A stretch of 64,000 nucleotides of DNA from Caldimonas thermodepolymerans (GCF_015476235.1 NZ_CP064338.1:1488001-1552000), one strand, 5' to 3'. Numbered from the stretch's first letter, positions 36,914 to 45,832 are shown. Notes: generated by a model not told the origin, from the sequence alone. Numbers and translations are program-made.

Positions 36914-38473
36914 ATGTCGTTGATCACTGCTGCCATCCGTTCGGCCAGTCTCGCTGCTTTGCTCCTCGGCCTCGCCGCCTGCGGCGGGGGCGGTGGTGCG
37001 TCGGCGGATGCGGGAGGGCCCGGGGAGGGCCGTGCGGCGGCGCTGGACGTGCAGGTCCAGGGTGGCGGCACCGTGTCCGTGCAGCCGGGGGGTGTGTCCT
37101 GCGACGACGGCAGCGCCTGCCACGAGGAGTACGAGCCCGGCACCGAGGTCACGTTGACTGCCCGCGCGCAGCCCGGCTACCAGCTGGCCGGCTGGACCGG
37201 GGTGCCTTGTCCCGCTTCGTCGACGACCTGCACCGTGGCGCTCGAGCAGCCCGCGTCGGTGACCGTCCAGTTCGCGCCGCAGGCCACCGCGCGCAGTGCC
37301 TGCGCGGACATCTACAAGGCCGGCTTCAACCTGGTCAGCGGGACCGCCGTGCACGCCATTCCGTCACTGCCGCGTCCGGCCAAGGGCCAGCCCTTTGCCG
37401 ATCCCACCTACAAGACCTGCGTGGTGCGCGTGACCGACCACGCCAGGGAGCCCCCGCAGGACTTTGCCCGCAACGACTACTCGCGCCGGCAGGCCTTCAA
37501 CGCGGACGGCAGCCGGCTGATCGTCTACGCCTACGACGGATCCTGGCATCTCTACGACGCCAACAGCTACGCGCACCTGCGCCGCCTCGACGGTCCGGCC
37601 GGCGACGCCGAGCCGCAATGGCATCCGACCAATCCGGACCTGCTGTACTACCTCCCGACCAACGGCGGGCTGACGGTGCACGAACTGAACGTGTCGACCA
37701 ACACCAGCCGCGTGGTGGGCAACCTGCGCGGGCGGCTGCCCTGGCCCGACGTGGCGCGCCTGTGGACCAAGTCGGAGGGCTCGCCCTCGGCCGACGCGCG
37801 CTACTGGGCGTTCATGGCCGAAACCTCGAACTTCGCCCCGCGCGGCATCGTGGTGTGGGACCGGGTGACGGACACCATCGTCGCGACGATGGACAACAAC
37901 GAGCGCCCGGACCACCTGAGCATGAGCCCGTCGGGCAACCACGTGGTGGTGTCGTGGCTGAACCGGGTGGTGGCGTACGACCGCAACCTCAAGAATCCCC
38001 GGACGCTGCAGGCCAGCAGCGAGCATTCGGACATCGCGCTGGCTCCGAACGGCGACGACGTCTACGTGTCGGTGGACTACAAGGCCAACGACGGTGCGGT
38101 GTTCATGGTCAACCTGCGCACCGGCGAGCGGACGAACCTGTTCCCGAGCTACATCAGCGGCACCGCGACGGCGATGCATTTCTCCGGCAAGGCGTTCGAC
38201 AAGCCGGGCTGGGTGCTGGTGTCGACCTACGGCAACTACGGCGGTGCATTGCAGTGGCTGCACCGCAAGATCTTTGCAGTCCAGCTGGCAGCCAACCCGA
38301 AGATTTACCAGATCGCCCACACGCACGTGGTCGACAACGGTTATTGGACGGAACCTCAGGCCTCTGTCAGTCGTGACTTCCGGAAAATTCTTTTTACTTC
38401 CAATTGGGAAGTCAATACAAACAAAGACGTGGATGCTTATATGATCGAACTGCCTGAGGGGGCATTGAAATAA
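36914..38473 (+). CDS. Secreted lipoprotein: one InlB-type repeat plus beta-propeller domain (paralogue 1)
   Basis: A 519-residue product. The signal ends at LAAC (lipid cysteine C23) and is followed by a glycine run. Residues about 45-125 are a divergent InlB B-repeat-like module (GGGTVSVQPGGVSC, YQLAGWTGVPC). Residues about 130-519 form a TolB/WD40-like propeller with NDYSRRQAFNADGSRL, EPQWHPTNPDLLYYLPTNGG and RPDHLSMSPSGNHVVVSW. The propeller is shared with genes at 38786 and 41966 (minus). ATG 36914 gives a clean signal peptide. The last 100 bases are AT-rich compared with the rest. No PEP-CTERM tail. Function unknown; a matrix or polysaccharide-binding protein is my guess. Confidence 0.8.
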   Translation: MSLITAAIRSASLAALLLGLAACGGGGGASADAGGPGEGRAAALDVQVQGGGTVSVQPGGVSCDDGSACHEEYEPGTEVTLTARAQPGYQLAGWTGVPCPASSTTCTVALEQPASVTVQFAPQATARSACADIYKAGFNLVSGTAVHAIPSLPRPAKGQPFADPTYKTCVVRVTDHAREPPQDFARNDYSRRQAFNADGSRLIVYAYDGSWHLYDANSYAHLRRLDGPAGDAEPQWHPTNPDLLYYLPTNGGLTVHELNVSTNTSRVVGNLRGRLPWPDVARLWTKSEGSPSADARYWAFMAETSNFAPRGIVVWDRVTDTIVATMDNNERPDHLSMSPSGNHVVVSWLNRVVAYDRNLKNPRTLQASSEHSDIALAPNGDDVYVSVDYKANDGAVFMVNLRTGERTNLFPSYISGTATAMHFSGKAFDKPGWVLVSTYGNYGGALQWLHRKIFAVQLAANPKIYQIAHTHVVDNGYWTEPQASVSRDFRKILFTSNWEVNTNKDVDAYMIELPEGALK

Positions 38474-38785
38474 ATACGGTCGGCAGCTCCGGTGTGTGTC
38501 GCCGCAGCTGTGTCGGTGCTGATCCAGCGTAGCCGCACGACAGGCCACACAGGATGATGGCCACAGGCTTCATTTGCCTCATGCGGATTCCGGATCGGCG
38601 CAGCGTTTCCATCCGGATTCGCGGGACTTCTGGATACAAATGCACAGCAAAAGGTTACTTCAGGAGAGGTTGGTTTTTCCGAAAGAAAGAATGAGGGCCG
38701 AAAAGGCCTGGCTTCGGAAAAGCCGCAGCGGGATGGCGTGAGGGGCCGTTCTTTCGACCAATTCGATACTCGTTGGGAAACTCAA
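38474..38785 (+). other. Low-GC leader with two tandem hairpins before paralogue 2
   Basis: No gene in these 312 bases. Base composition is clearly less GC-rich than the surroundings. Two adjacent small stems are visible: GGCC-GAAAA-GGCC (38696-38708) and GGCTT-CGGAA-AAGCC (38710-38724), about 60 bases before the start codon. It could be a structured 5' leader; it does not fit the c-di-GMP (GEMM) riboswitch consensus that I know. Confidence 0.35.
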
Positions 38786-41038
38786 ATGCGTAAACGTTCA
38801 TACCTGGCACCGGCGGCCATCTGGCTCGCCCTGCTCGTCGCCGGTTGCGGCGGCGGGGGCGGCGGCTCCACGTCCGGCACCGAGAGCGCGGCTCCGGTGG
38901 ATGCACCGACCGACATCGTCGACGAGCTGGATCCGCAGGAAGAGGCGGATGCCGCCAGCGCGGACATGGAAAGCGCGCAGCGCGTCCTCAGCTCGAACTA
39001 CTACCGCAAGCGTCCAGTCAAGGTCACGGTGACCGGTTCGGGCACCGTGACGGGCGACCGCGGCGGCATCAACTGCAACGCCAGCGGCGGTCCCCAGTGC
39101 TCGGCCAGCTTCTCGCAGCTGACCTACGTGCGCCTGACGGCCAAGCCGGCCAGCGGCAGCAAGTTCACCGGCTGGTCCGGCGCCTGCGCTGGCACCAACA
39201 CGGTGTGCCGCGTCTCCAACACGGTGGCCCGCAACGTCAAGGCCAACTTCAGCCGCGTCCAGTCGGCGCCGGTGAACTACACGCTCAACGTGTCGGTCTC
39301 CGGCAACGGCGGCGTGATCAGCAACCCGGGTGGCGTCAGCTGCGGCACCGCCGGCAGCAACTGCTCTGCGTCCTTCGCCAGCGGCACGACGGTCAAGCTG
39401 ACGGCCCAGGTGCCGTCGGGCTACGTATTCCAGGGCTGGAGCGGTGCCTGCTCGGGCACGGCCTCGACCTGTCAGGTCACGATGTCACAGGCGCGCAGCG
39501 TGAGCGCGGCGTTCGCGGTCGCGCAGCCGACCCGCTACTCGCTCGACGTGGCGGTCTCGGGTACCGGCAACGTGCGCAGCACCCCGTCCGGCATCGACTG
39601 CGGCAATTCGGCGACCAGCTGCAAGGCGTCCTACAACGCCGGCACCAGCGTCACGCTGACGGCCACGCCGGCGTCCGGCCAGGTGTTCAACGGCTGGGGC
39701 GGTGACTGCGTCGGCAGCGGCAGCAGCTGCACGGTCTCCCTGTCCGCCCAGCGTCGGGTGGAAGCGCGCTTCGTGGCTCAGCAGACCAGCCAGCCGGCGC
39801 CGGCTCCCGTGCCGCCGCAGCCTGCCCCGGGCATCGGCACGAGCGCGGGCCTGAGCCCGGCCTGCAGCGCGATCTATGGCTCGAGCAGCCTGTCGCTGAA
39901 GACCGGCAACTCGAACGACGCGATCCCGTCGCTGGCCAAGCCGGCCAAGGGCAAGGCGCTGTCCGAGCCGACCTACAAGACCTGCCTGGTGCGGGTGACG
40001 GATCACAACGTCGAGCCGCCGTCCGGCTTCGCGCGCAACGACTACTCGCGTCGCCAGGCGTTCAACGCCGACAGCAGCAAGCTCATCGTCTACGCGTATG
40101 ACGGTCACTGGCACCTGTACGACGCCCAGACGTTCGCGCACCTGAAGACGCTGAACGGTCCCGCGGCCGACGCCGAGCCGCAATGGCACCCGACCGACCC
40201 GAACCTGCTGTACTACCTGCCGACCAATGGCGGCATGACGGTGCACGAGCTGAACGTCTCGACCAACACCAGCCGCGTGGTGGGCAACTTCAGCGGCCGC
40301 CTGCCGTGGTCCAACGTGGCGCGCCTGTGGACCAAGTCGGAGGGTTCGCCCTCGGCCGACGCCCGCTACTGGGCCTTCCAGGCGGAAACGTCGAACTTCG
40401 CGCCGGTGGGCATCGTGGTGTGGGATCGCGTGACGGACACCATCGTCGCGACGATGAACAACTCGGAGCGTCCGGACCACCTGAGCATGAGCCCGTCCGG
40501 CAACTATGTGGTGGTGTCGTGGCTGAACCGGGTGGTGGCGTATGACCGCAACCTGAAGAATCCGCGCACCCTGCAGAACAACAGCGAGCACTCCGACATC
40601 GCGCTCGACGCGAACGGCGATGACCAGTACGTTGCGGTCGACTACCAGTCGAACAACGGCGCGGTGTTCATGATCAACCTGCGCACCGGCCAGCGTACCG
40701 ACCTGTTCGGCACCTACATCAGCGGCACGGCCACCGCCCTGCACATCTCGGGCAAGGCGTTCAACAAGCCGGGTTGGGTGCTGGTGTCGACCTATGCCAA
40801 CTACGGTGGCGCGCAGCAGTGGCTGCACAAGAAGATCATGGCGGTGCAGCTGAAGGCCAACCCGACCATCTACCACCTGGCGCACACCCGCGTGGTCGAC
40901 AACGGGTACTGGACCGAGCCGCAGGCGTCCGTGAACCGCGACTTCACCAAGGTCCTGTTCACCTCGAACTGGGGCGTCAACAGCAGCATGGACGTCGACG
41001 CGTACATGATCGAGCTGCCGGCCGGCGCCATCAAGTAA
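38786..41038 (+). CDS. Secreted lipoprotein: three InlB-type repeats plus beta-propeller domain (paralogue 2)
   Basis: A 750-residue lipoprotein (lipobox LVAGC, C21, then a glycine run). Three divergent InlB B-repeat-like modules lie at about 77-155, 164-244 and 250-330, each with paired cysteines and a GW[SG]G-C signature such as FQGWSGACSG. A proline linker (PAPAPVPPQPAPG) leads to the propeller (about 355-750), which is nearly the same as in paralogue 1. The protein ends DAYMIELPAGAIK with no sorting tail. The start at 38786 gives a clean signal peptide. A strong terminator follows. Confidence 0.82.
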   Translation: MRKRSYLAPAAIWLALLVAGCGGGGGGSTSGTESAAPVDAPTDIVDELDPQEEADAASADMESAQRVLSSNYYRKRPVKVTVTGSGTVTGDRGGINCNASGGPQCSASFSQLTYVRLTAKPASGSKFTGWSGACAGTNTVCRVSNTVARNVKANFSRVQSAPVNYTLNVSVSGNGGVISNPGGVSCGTAGSNCSASFASGTTVKLTAQVPSGYVFQGWSGACSGTASTCQVTMSQARSVSAAFAVAQPTRYSLDVAVSGTGNVRSTPSGIDCGNSATSCKASYNAGTSVTLTATPASGQVFNGWGGDCVGSGSSCTVSLSAQRRVEARFVAQQTSQPAPAPVPPQPAPGIGTSAGLSPACSAIYGSSSLSLKTGNSNDAIPSLAKPAKGKALSEPTYKTCLVRVTDHNVEPPSGFARNDYSRRQAFNADSSKLIVYAYDGHWHLYDAQTFAHLKTLNGPAADAEPQWHPTDPNLLYYLPTNGGMTVHELNVSTNTSRVVGNFSGRLPWSNVARLWTKSEGSPSADARYWAFQAETSNFAPVGIVVWDRVTDTIVATMNNSERPDHLSMSPSGNYVVVSWLNRVVAYDRNLKNPRTLQNNSEHSDIALDANGDDQYVAVDYQSNNGAVFMINLRTGQRTDLFGTYISGTATALHISGKAFNKPGWVLVSTYANYGGAQQWLHKKIMAVQLKANPTIYHLAHTRVVDNGYWTEPQASVNRDFTKVLFTSNWGVNSSMDVDAYMIELPAGAIK

Positions 41039-41069
41039 GCCTTTCCGGACCTTCCGTCCGCCCATGACA

Positions 41070-41098
41070 GGCCCCCGCAGCGATGCGGGGGCCTTTTT
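41070..41098 (+). terminator. Rho-independent terminator at the end of the EPS side
   Basis: GGCCCCCGCA pairs perfectly with TGCGGGGGCC around GCGA and is followed by TTTTT. It ends the plus-strand EPS/propeller transcripts, where the minus-strand operon converges. Confidence 0.93.
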
Positions 41099-41175
41099 CG
41101 TTGGGGCGCGTGTACGGGGAGGCCGTTGCCGGGCCGGGCGGGATGTCCTCCTCGCACCGGCCGGGACCGCGCAGG

Positions 41176-41946
41176 TCACTGCGCCTGCCCGCGCAGGCGG
41201 TACAGCCACAGCCCGGCGATCTCGTGCAGGGCCGCGGCAAAGCGTTCAGGGCCGCCGTTGTGCGGCAGCCAGGCGCGCCAGGTCGGGTCGGCGATCTGCC
41301 GGTAATCGACCGGCCAAGGGCGCACGTCGAGCTGCAGCCGTCGCGCGACGGCCAGCGCGCGTGGCATGTGGAGGGCGCTGGTCACCAGCCACACCGGCCC
41401 CGGATGACGCCGGATCTCGTCCTGCACCTGCGCCAGGTCCTCGTAGGTGTTGCGCGACCGCGGCGAGTGGCCGATCGCCTCGGCCGGCACGCCGAGCTCC
41501 CGGGCGATGCCGCCCATCAGCGCGGCAATCGAGCCGGTATCGTCGCCCGGCGGGCCGCCGGTGAACAGCATGGCCCCACCGGTCTGCCGCCACAGCGCGA
41601 CGCCCGCGTGCAGCCGTTCCCAGCCATGCTCGTCGAGACGGACCAGGCGGGTGCCGTTGGGGGCCCACATCTGGCCGCTGCCCAGCACGATCACCAGGCT
41701 GCCGTCGTGACGCTCGACCACGGGCCGCGGCGCGTCCGGGGGGCCTTCCAGCTGGCGCACCAGCAGGTTGCCGAGCGCCGGCGTGCTGAACACCCAGGCC
41801 CACAGCGCGAGGGCGGCCAGCCAGGGACGCCAGCGCCGCAGGGCGGGTGCAGAGGTTCGCCAGGCGTACAGCGCCAGCAGCACGAGGCCGGCGACCAGGT
41901 GGAACACCCCGGGCAGCGGCAGCTCGATCGGTGCATTGAAGAACAC
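41176..41946 (-). CDS. DUF218/YdcF-family membrane protein
   Basis: A 256-residue ElyC/SanA/YdcF-like protein. Two N-terminal hydrophobic helices (about 12-30 and 42-60) anchor it. The DUF218 core shows LVIVLGSGQ, LFTGGPPG, SRNTYEDLAQVQ and VTSALHMPRALAVAR, and it ends in a helix region. The family is linked to envelope biogenesis at the undecaprenyl level; the reaction is not settled. It is the last gene of the minus-strand operon, 19 bases after paralogue 3. Confidence 0.85.
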   Translation of the reverse strand: MFFNAPIELPLPGVFHLVAGLVLLALYAWRTSAPALRRWRPWLAALALWAWVFSTPALGNLLVRQLEGPPDAPRPVVERHDGSLVIVLGSGQMWAPNGTRLVRLDEHGWERLHAGVALWRQTGGAMLFTGGPPGDDTGSIAALMGGIARELGVPAEAIGHSPRSRNTYEDLAQVQDEIRRHPGPVWLVTSALHMPRALAVARRLQLDVRPWPVDYRQIADPTWRAWLPHNGGPERFAAALHEIAGLWLYRLRGQAQ

Positions 41947-41965
41947 GGCGGCGGTCTGCGCAGGC

Positions 41966-43267
41966 TCAGCGGGGCAGGGCGCCCGGCGGCGGGACGACCA
42001 TGTAGGTGTCGACGTCGGTCTCGCTGTCGGTGCCCCAGTTCGAGTTGAACAGCAGCCGGGTGAAGTCGCGGTTGACGGTGGCCTGCGGCTCGGTCCAGTA
42101 CTTGGCGTAGCGGCTGCGGTGGTGCGCGAGGTGCACGATGCGCGGGCGGGCCTTCAGCTCGACCGCGAACAGCCGCCGGTGCAGCCATTGCGGCCCGCCG
42201 CGGCCGTAGTCCGCGTAGGTCGACACCAGCACCCAGCCGGGCCGCCGGTAGGCCTTGCCCGAGATGTGCAGCGCCGTGGCCGTGCCGTTGACGTAGGTGG
42301 GGAACAGGTCGGTGCGCTGGCCGGTGCGCAGGTTGACCATGAACACCGCGCCGTCGCCCGCCTTGTAGTCGACCGCGACGTAGGCGTCGTCGCCGTCGGC
42401 GGTCAGCGCGATGTCCGAGTGCTCGCCGGTGCGCTGCAGCGGCCTCGGCTGGGTCAGCTCGCGGGTGAAGGCGACCGGTCCGTCATTCCACGACACGACC
42501 ACGTAGCGGCCCGACGGGCTCATGCTGAGGTGGTCGGGACGCGACTTGCCGTGCGCGGCGAAGTCGTAGGTGGCGAGGACGCGGTCCTCGACCAGGTCGT
42601 AGGTGACGATGCCGAGTCCCTGCCACTGGTCGTCGTCGACCATGAAGGCCCAGTAGCGGCCGTCGGCCGACGGCGAGCCTTCCGAGCGGGTCCAGGCCGC
42701 GTGCGCCCGGGGCCAGCGCGCACGCAACCGGCTGGCAAGGTCGGCGACCTCGCGGGCGTGGCCGGTCTCGACGTTGAGCTCGTACAGTCGCATGCCCACC
42801 CCGTTGTTCGGCAGGTGGTACAGCCGCTCGGGATCGGTGGGGTGCCATTGGGGCTCGGCGTCGCCGGCCAGCCCGGGCAGCACCTTGAGGTGCTCCAGCG
42901 TGCGGGCGTCATACAGGTGCCAGTGGCCGTCCTGGGCGATCACCAGCAGCCGGCTGCCGTCGGCGTTGAAGGCCTGCCGGCGCGAGTAGTCGTGGCGGGC
43001 GAAGCCCTGCGGCGGTTCGTTGGCATGGTCGGTGACGCGCACGACGCAGCTGCCGTGCACCGGGTCCAGCAGCGGTCGTCCCTTGGGCGGACGCGGCAGG
43101 TCCGGGACCGGGGCAGGCACCATGCCGACCGGCGCCGGCCGGGGCTGGCCGGCCATCAGCGCAGCGCAGTCATCGGCCACCGGACGTGCCTGTGCCGTGC
43201 CTGCCATCGTGCAGGCGAGCAGCGTCGCGAGCCACGGGCCGAGGGGACGATGGCGCCGGGCGCTCAT
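41966..43267 (-). CDS. Secreted beta-propeller protein without InlB repeats (paralogue 3)
   Basis: A 433-residue secreted protein with a cleavable signal peptide (LATLLACTMAGTAQA) instead of a lipobox. From about residue 30 it is the same propeller as paralogues 1 and 2: NEPPQGFARHDYSRRQAFNADGSR, EPQWHPTDPERLYHLPNNG, RPDHLSMSPSGRYVVVSW. The start overlaps the upstream hydrolase gene by four bases (ATGA). It sits on the other strand from its two paralogues, in the synthase operon, which ties the two operons together. Confidence 0.82.
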   Translation of the reverse strand: MSARRHRPLGPWLATLLACTMAGTAQARPVADDCAALMAGQPRPAPVGMVPAPVPDLPRPPKGRPLLDPVHGSCVVRVTDHANEPPQGFARHDYSRRQAFNADGSRLLVIAQDGHWHLYDARTLEHLKVLPGLAGDAEPQWHPTDPERLYHLPNNGVGMRLYELNVETGHAREVADLASRLRARWPRAHAAWTRSEGSPSADGRYWAFMVDDDQWQGLGIVTYDLVEDRVLATYDFAAHGKSRPDHLSMSPSGRYVVVSWNDGPVAFTRELTQPRPLQRTGEHSDIALTADGDDAYVAVDYKAGDGAVFMVNLRTGQRTDLFPTYVNGTATALHISGKAYRRPGWVLVSTYADYGRGGPQWLHRRLFAVELKARPRIVHLAHHRSRYAKYWTEPQATVNRDFTRLLFNSNWGTDSETDVDTYMVVPPPGALPR

Positions 43268-44127
43268 GCGGCGTTCCTCTGCGGCAGGGCCTGGACGCGC
43301 GAGGCGAGCGCGCGGGCCCAGTCGCCCACCAGTCGCAGCGTCTCGTGCTGGGCCGCCAGCGGCGTCACGGTGTGATCGATGTCGGGCCGGAACTCGCAAC
43401 GGATGCGTTGCGCGAAGGGATGGTCGCCGAACACGTCCTGGAACTGCTCGGGGTAGTTGTAGGTATTGAGCAGGCTGCCCGAGTACAGCATGACGATGTC
43501 GACGCCGCGGTCGACCAGCGCCTGCGTGGCGCGGGCGAAGTCGGCCGCCGGGGGCGTTTCCCGACCGTCGGACGTGTCCGGGGCGTCGCTGCGGCCGAGC
43601 AGCCGTGCCGGCAGGTCGGCGGCGCGCTGCACGGCCCAGCCGAGCGACGAGCGCCAGCCGCGTTCCTCGAACTTGCGCTGGTAGAGCAGCCAGCGCGTCT
43701 TGCGGGTCGGGTAGGCGTAGCCGTCCAGCATGAACAGGCCCACCAGGCGCTCGTCCTGCTGGGCGCAGGCCCAGCCGTGGTCGGCGCCCGAGCAGATGCC
43801 GAACACCGCGAAGCGCTGCACCCCGGTCATGCGCTCGAACTGGTCCATGGCTGCACGCAGGTCGGCCACGGCCTGCTCCCGGTAGGGGGCGGGGCTGCTG
43901 CTGGCCCGGCTGTCGCCTTGGCCGGAGAGGTCGAAGCGCAGGCTGGCGATGCCGAGCGAGGCCAGATGGCGTGCCAGCTTGACGTTGATGCGGTGCGGCC
44001 CGATGCGATGGATGACGCCGGCGTTGAACAGCAGGACGCCCACCGGTGCGGGTGGCGTGGCGCCGGGCAGCGTCAGCGTGCCGCACAGGTGCCGCTCTGT
44101 CCCGAACTGCGTGCAGATCTCGTTCAT
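43264..44127 (-). CDS. Alpha/beta hydrolase, exosortase-A-associated hydrolase 1 type
   Basis: A 287-residue alpha/beta hydrolase (LLFNAGVIHRIGPHRINVKLARHLA, SLRFDLSGQGDS). The nucleophile elbow reads FGICSGADHG, a G-x-C-x-G in which cysteine takes the usual serine place, and DIDHTVTPLA near the C-terminus supplies the histidine. This pattern matches the TIGR03100 family as I remember it. It overlaps neighbours on both sides by four bases, so it is tightly coupled. The substrate is unknown; acyl or peptidyl thioester release is an attractive idea beside synthases that lack a thioesterase. Confidence 0.82.
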   Translation of the reverse strand: MNEICTQFGTERHLCGTLTLPGATPPAPVGVLLFNAGVIHRIGPHRINVKLARHLASLGIASLRFDLSGQGDSRASSSPAPYREQAVADLRAAMDQFERMTGVQRFAVFGICSGADHGWACAQQDERLVGLFMLDGYAYPTRKTRWLLYQRKFEERGWRSSLGWAVQRAADLPARLLGRSDAPDTSDGRETPPAADFARATQALVDRGVDIVMLYSGSLLNTYNYPEQFQDVFGDHPFAQRIRCEFRPDIDHTVTPLAAQHETLRLVGDWARALASRVQALPQRNAA

Positions 44128-44924
44128 GGCGCGGTCTCGATGTGCGAGGCCAGCAGCTGTACCGCCTCGGACGGCACCAGCGCTGTGTTGATGGCTTCTT
44201 CCGAGGTCCAGTCGAACTGGTGGGTGAAGGCGACGACCTCCGGGACGTTGCCCTGCTCGCGCAGGGCCGCGGCCAGGTCGTCGGCGTGCGCGTCGCCGGG
44301 CGGCGCGACCAGGGTGACGCGGCTGCTGCGGGGCAGCGGCATGCGCCGCAGGTCCGCGGCGCGCAGCTGCTGCCGCAGGGCCGCGCCGAGCCCGAACCCG
44401 AGCGCTTCGTCATGGGTCTCGACCTGCAGCAGGACGGGCGGGACGATGCTGTAGCTTTCCGCGAGCGCCTGCCGGTGGCGTTGTGCGAGGTGGTCGAGGT
44501 AGTGCTGGCCGGAGACGACGGGCTCCCACAGCACGAGTGCGGTCGGGGGGCGGGGCGCGTCCGGGGCGGCCATCAGGGCCAGCGTGGCCCCGAGCCGTGC
44601 GCCCACCCAGACGCTGGCCGTGCAGCCCGAGCGTTGCAGCAGTTCCGCATGGGCCGTGCAGAGATCCTGGCGCCAGCCGAGCAGGTCGCCCTGCTCGTCG
44701 TCGCCGGCGGCTTCGCCGGTGCCGTAGTAGTCGAACCGCAGCACGTGGCGCCCGGCGCGGGCGAGCCGCTCGGCCAGGACGCGGAACATGCGATGCGTAC
44801 GCACGGCTTCCTGGCCAAGCGGGTTGCAGATCAGCACCGCCGTGCTGCGCGGCTGCGATCCCATGGGCGGGTGGTGCACGCCGTAGAGCTGTCGGGAGGG
44901 GGCACCGAATCGGAAAGGCTGCAT
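44124..44924 (-). CDS. Alpha/beta hydrolase fold protein, exosortase-A-associated hydrolase 2 type
   Basis: A 266-residue alpha/beta hydrolase-like protein: STAVLICNPLGQEAVRTHRMFRVLAERL and VLRFDYYGTGEAAGDD are typical of the fold. The nucleophile elbow is VWVGARLGATLA, with arginine where serine is expected, and no clear catalytic histidine stands near the C-terminus (FTHQFDW is the closest). It may be a non-catalytic partner of hydrolase 1, whose gene overlaps it by four bases. Confidence 0.75.
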   Translation of the reverse strand: MQPFRFGAPSRQLYGVHHPPMGSQPRSTAVLICNPLGQEAVRTHRMFRVLAERLARAGRHVLRFDYYGTGEAAGDDEQGDLLGWRQDLCTAHAELLQRSGCTASVWVGARLGATLALMAAPDAPRPPTALVLWEPVVSGQHYLDHLAQRHRQALAESYSIVPPVLLQVETHDEALGFGLGAALRQQLRAADLRRMPLPRSSRVTLVAPPGDAHADDLAAALREQGNVPEVVAFTHQFDWTSEEAINTALVPSEAVQLLASHIETAP

Positions 44925-44940
44925 GGACGGGTGAATCAGG

Positions 44941-45642
44941 TCAGGAGGTGGCGGCCAGCGAGGCGGGCAGGGGACCGACGAGCTGCGCCAGCGCGCAGAC
45001 CAGATCGGCGTCGACCGGTTCGGTCCACACGCGCACGCGAGCCGGGCTCGACGGGGTCGGGATGGTGACGTCGCGCTCGACCGGGGCGAGTCCGGCCTCG
45101 AAGGTCTCCGGCGTGATGCTGAGGCCGGAGCCGATGGCCTTCAGGCAGGCTTCCTTGCGGGTCCAGCCACGCAGGAAGGCCAGGTCGCGCCGTGCGGTGC
45201 CGGCGGCAGCCAGTTCCTGCTGCTCGGTCGCGGTGAAGTTGCGCCCGGCCAGCGCCTCGGCATCCGGCATCGCGTGCAGCACCTCGACGTCGACGCCGAT
45301 CTCGCCCTCGGGCGCGAGCGCGATCACGGCCACGTCATCGCTGTGGCTCATGTTGAAGGCGCAGCGCGGCAGGTGGTCGGCCAACCGCGGCTTGCCGAAC
45401 GGCCCCTCGGCGTAGGCGAGCGCGTGCGGCGGCATGTCCACGTACCGCGCCAGCACCCGGCGCAGCGCCACGTGGGCAGCCAGGTAGCGGCGCCGGTCGC
45501 GCTCGAAGCGAAAGCGTGCCGCGCGTGCACGCTCGGCGTCCGACAGCGTGGCGATGTCTTCGTCGTGCGGCGCCTGCCCGAGCGACGCGAGCCACAGCTG
45601 GAAGGGCGGACGCACGGGCAGGGCAACGAGGGCGGTGCTCAT
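44941..45642 (-). CDS. 4'-phosphopantetheinyl transferase (Sfp type)
   Basis: A 233-residue enzyme that attaches phosphopantetheine from CoA to carrier-protein serines, here most likely those of the two synthases just upstream. It shows FNMSHSDDVAVIAL, the magnesium motif EIGVDVEVL and the WTRKEACLKAIGSGL signature. The start at 45642 (MSTALVALPVRP) was chosen; a longer frame to 45702 is unlikely. The 310 bases upstream hold a promoter-like element but no gene. Confidence 0.93.
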   Translation of the reverse strand: MSTALVALPVRPPFQLWLASLGQAPHDEDIATLSDAERARAARFRFERDRRRYLAAHVALRRVLARYVDMPPHALAYAEGPFGKPRLADHLPRCAFNMSHSDDVAVIALAPEGEIGVDVEVLHAMPDAEALAGRNFTATEQQELAAAGTARRDLAFLRGWTRKEACLKAIGSGLSITPETFEAGLAPVERDVTIPTPSSPARVRVWTEPVDADLVCALAQLVGPLPASLAATS

Positions 45643-45832
45643 CGGCGGAACCCGGCCGCGGCGGCGAGGCCGGGCATCATCGGACGGACGGGCGCGGGGC
45701 ACAAGGCAGGAGTACCGAGGGGAACTGCACGGGGTGTCGTCATGGTGCGTGTGGACAGCCGAGGGGGCGGTGCGGCGGCGGCACGTTCCGTCCCTGCAGC
45801 GGCACCGTCACATCGGCCGTTTTTGTTACGCG

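Noticed and set aside
38640-38785. A c-di-GMP (GEMM) riboswitch in the leader of propeller paralogue 2
   Set aside because: The conserved GGGACGCAAAGCCUCCGG-type core and the tetraloop-receptor stem are not present; only two simple hairpins are seen.
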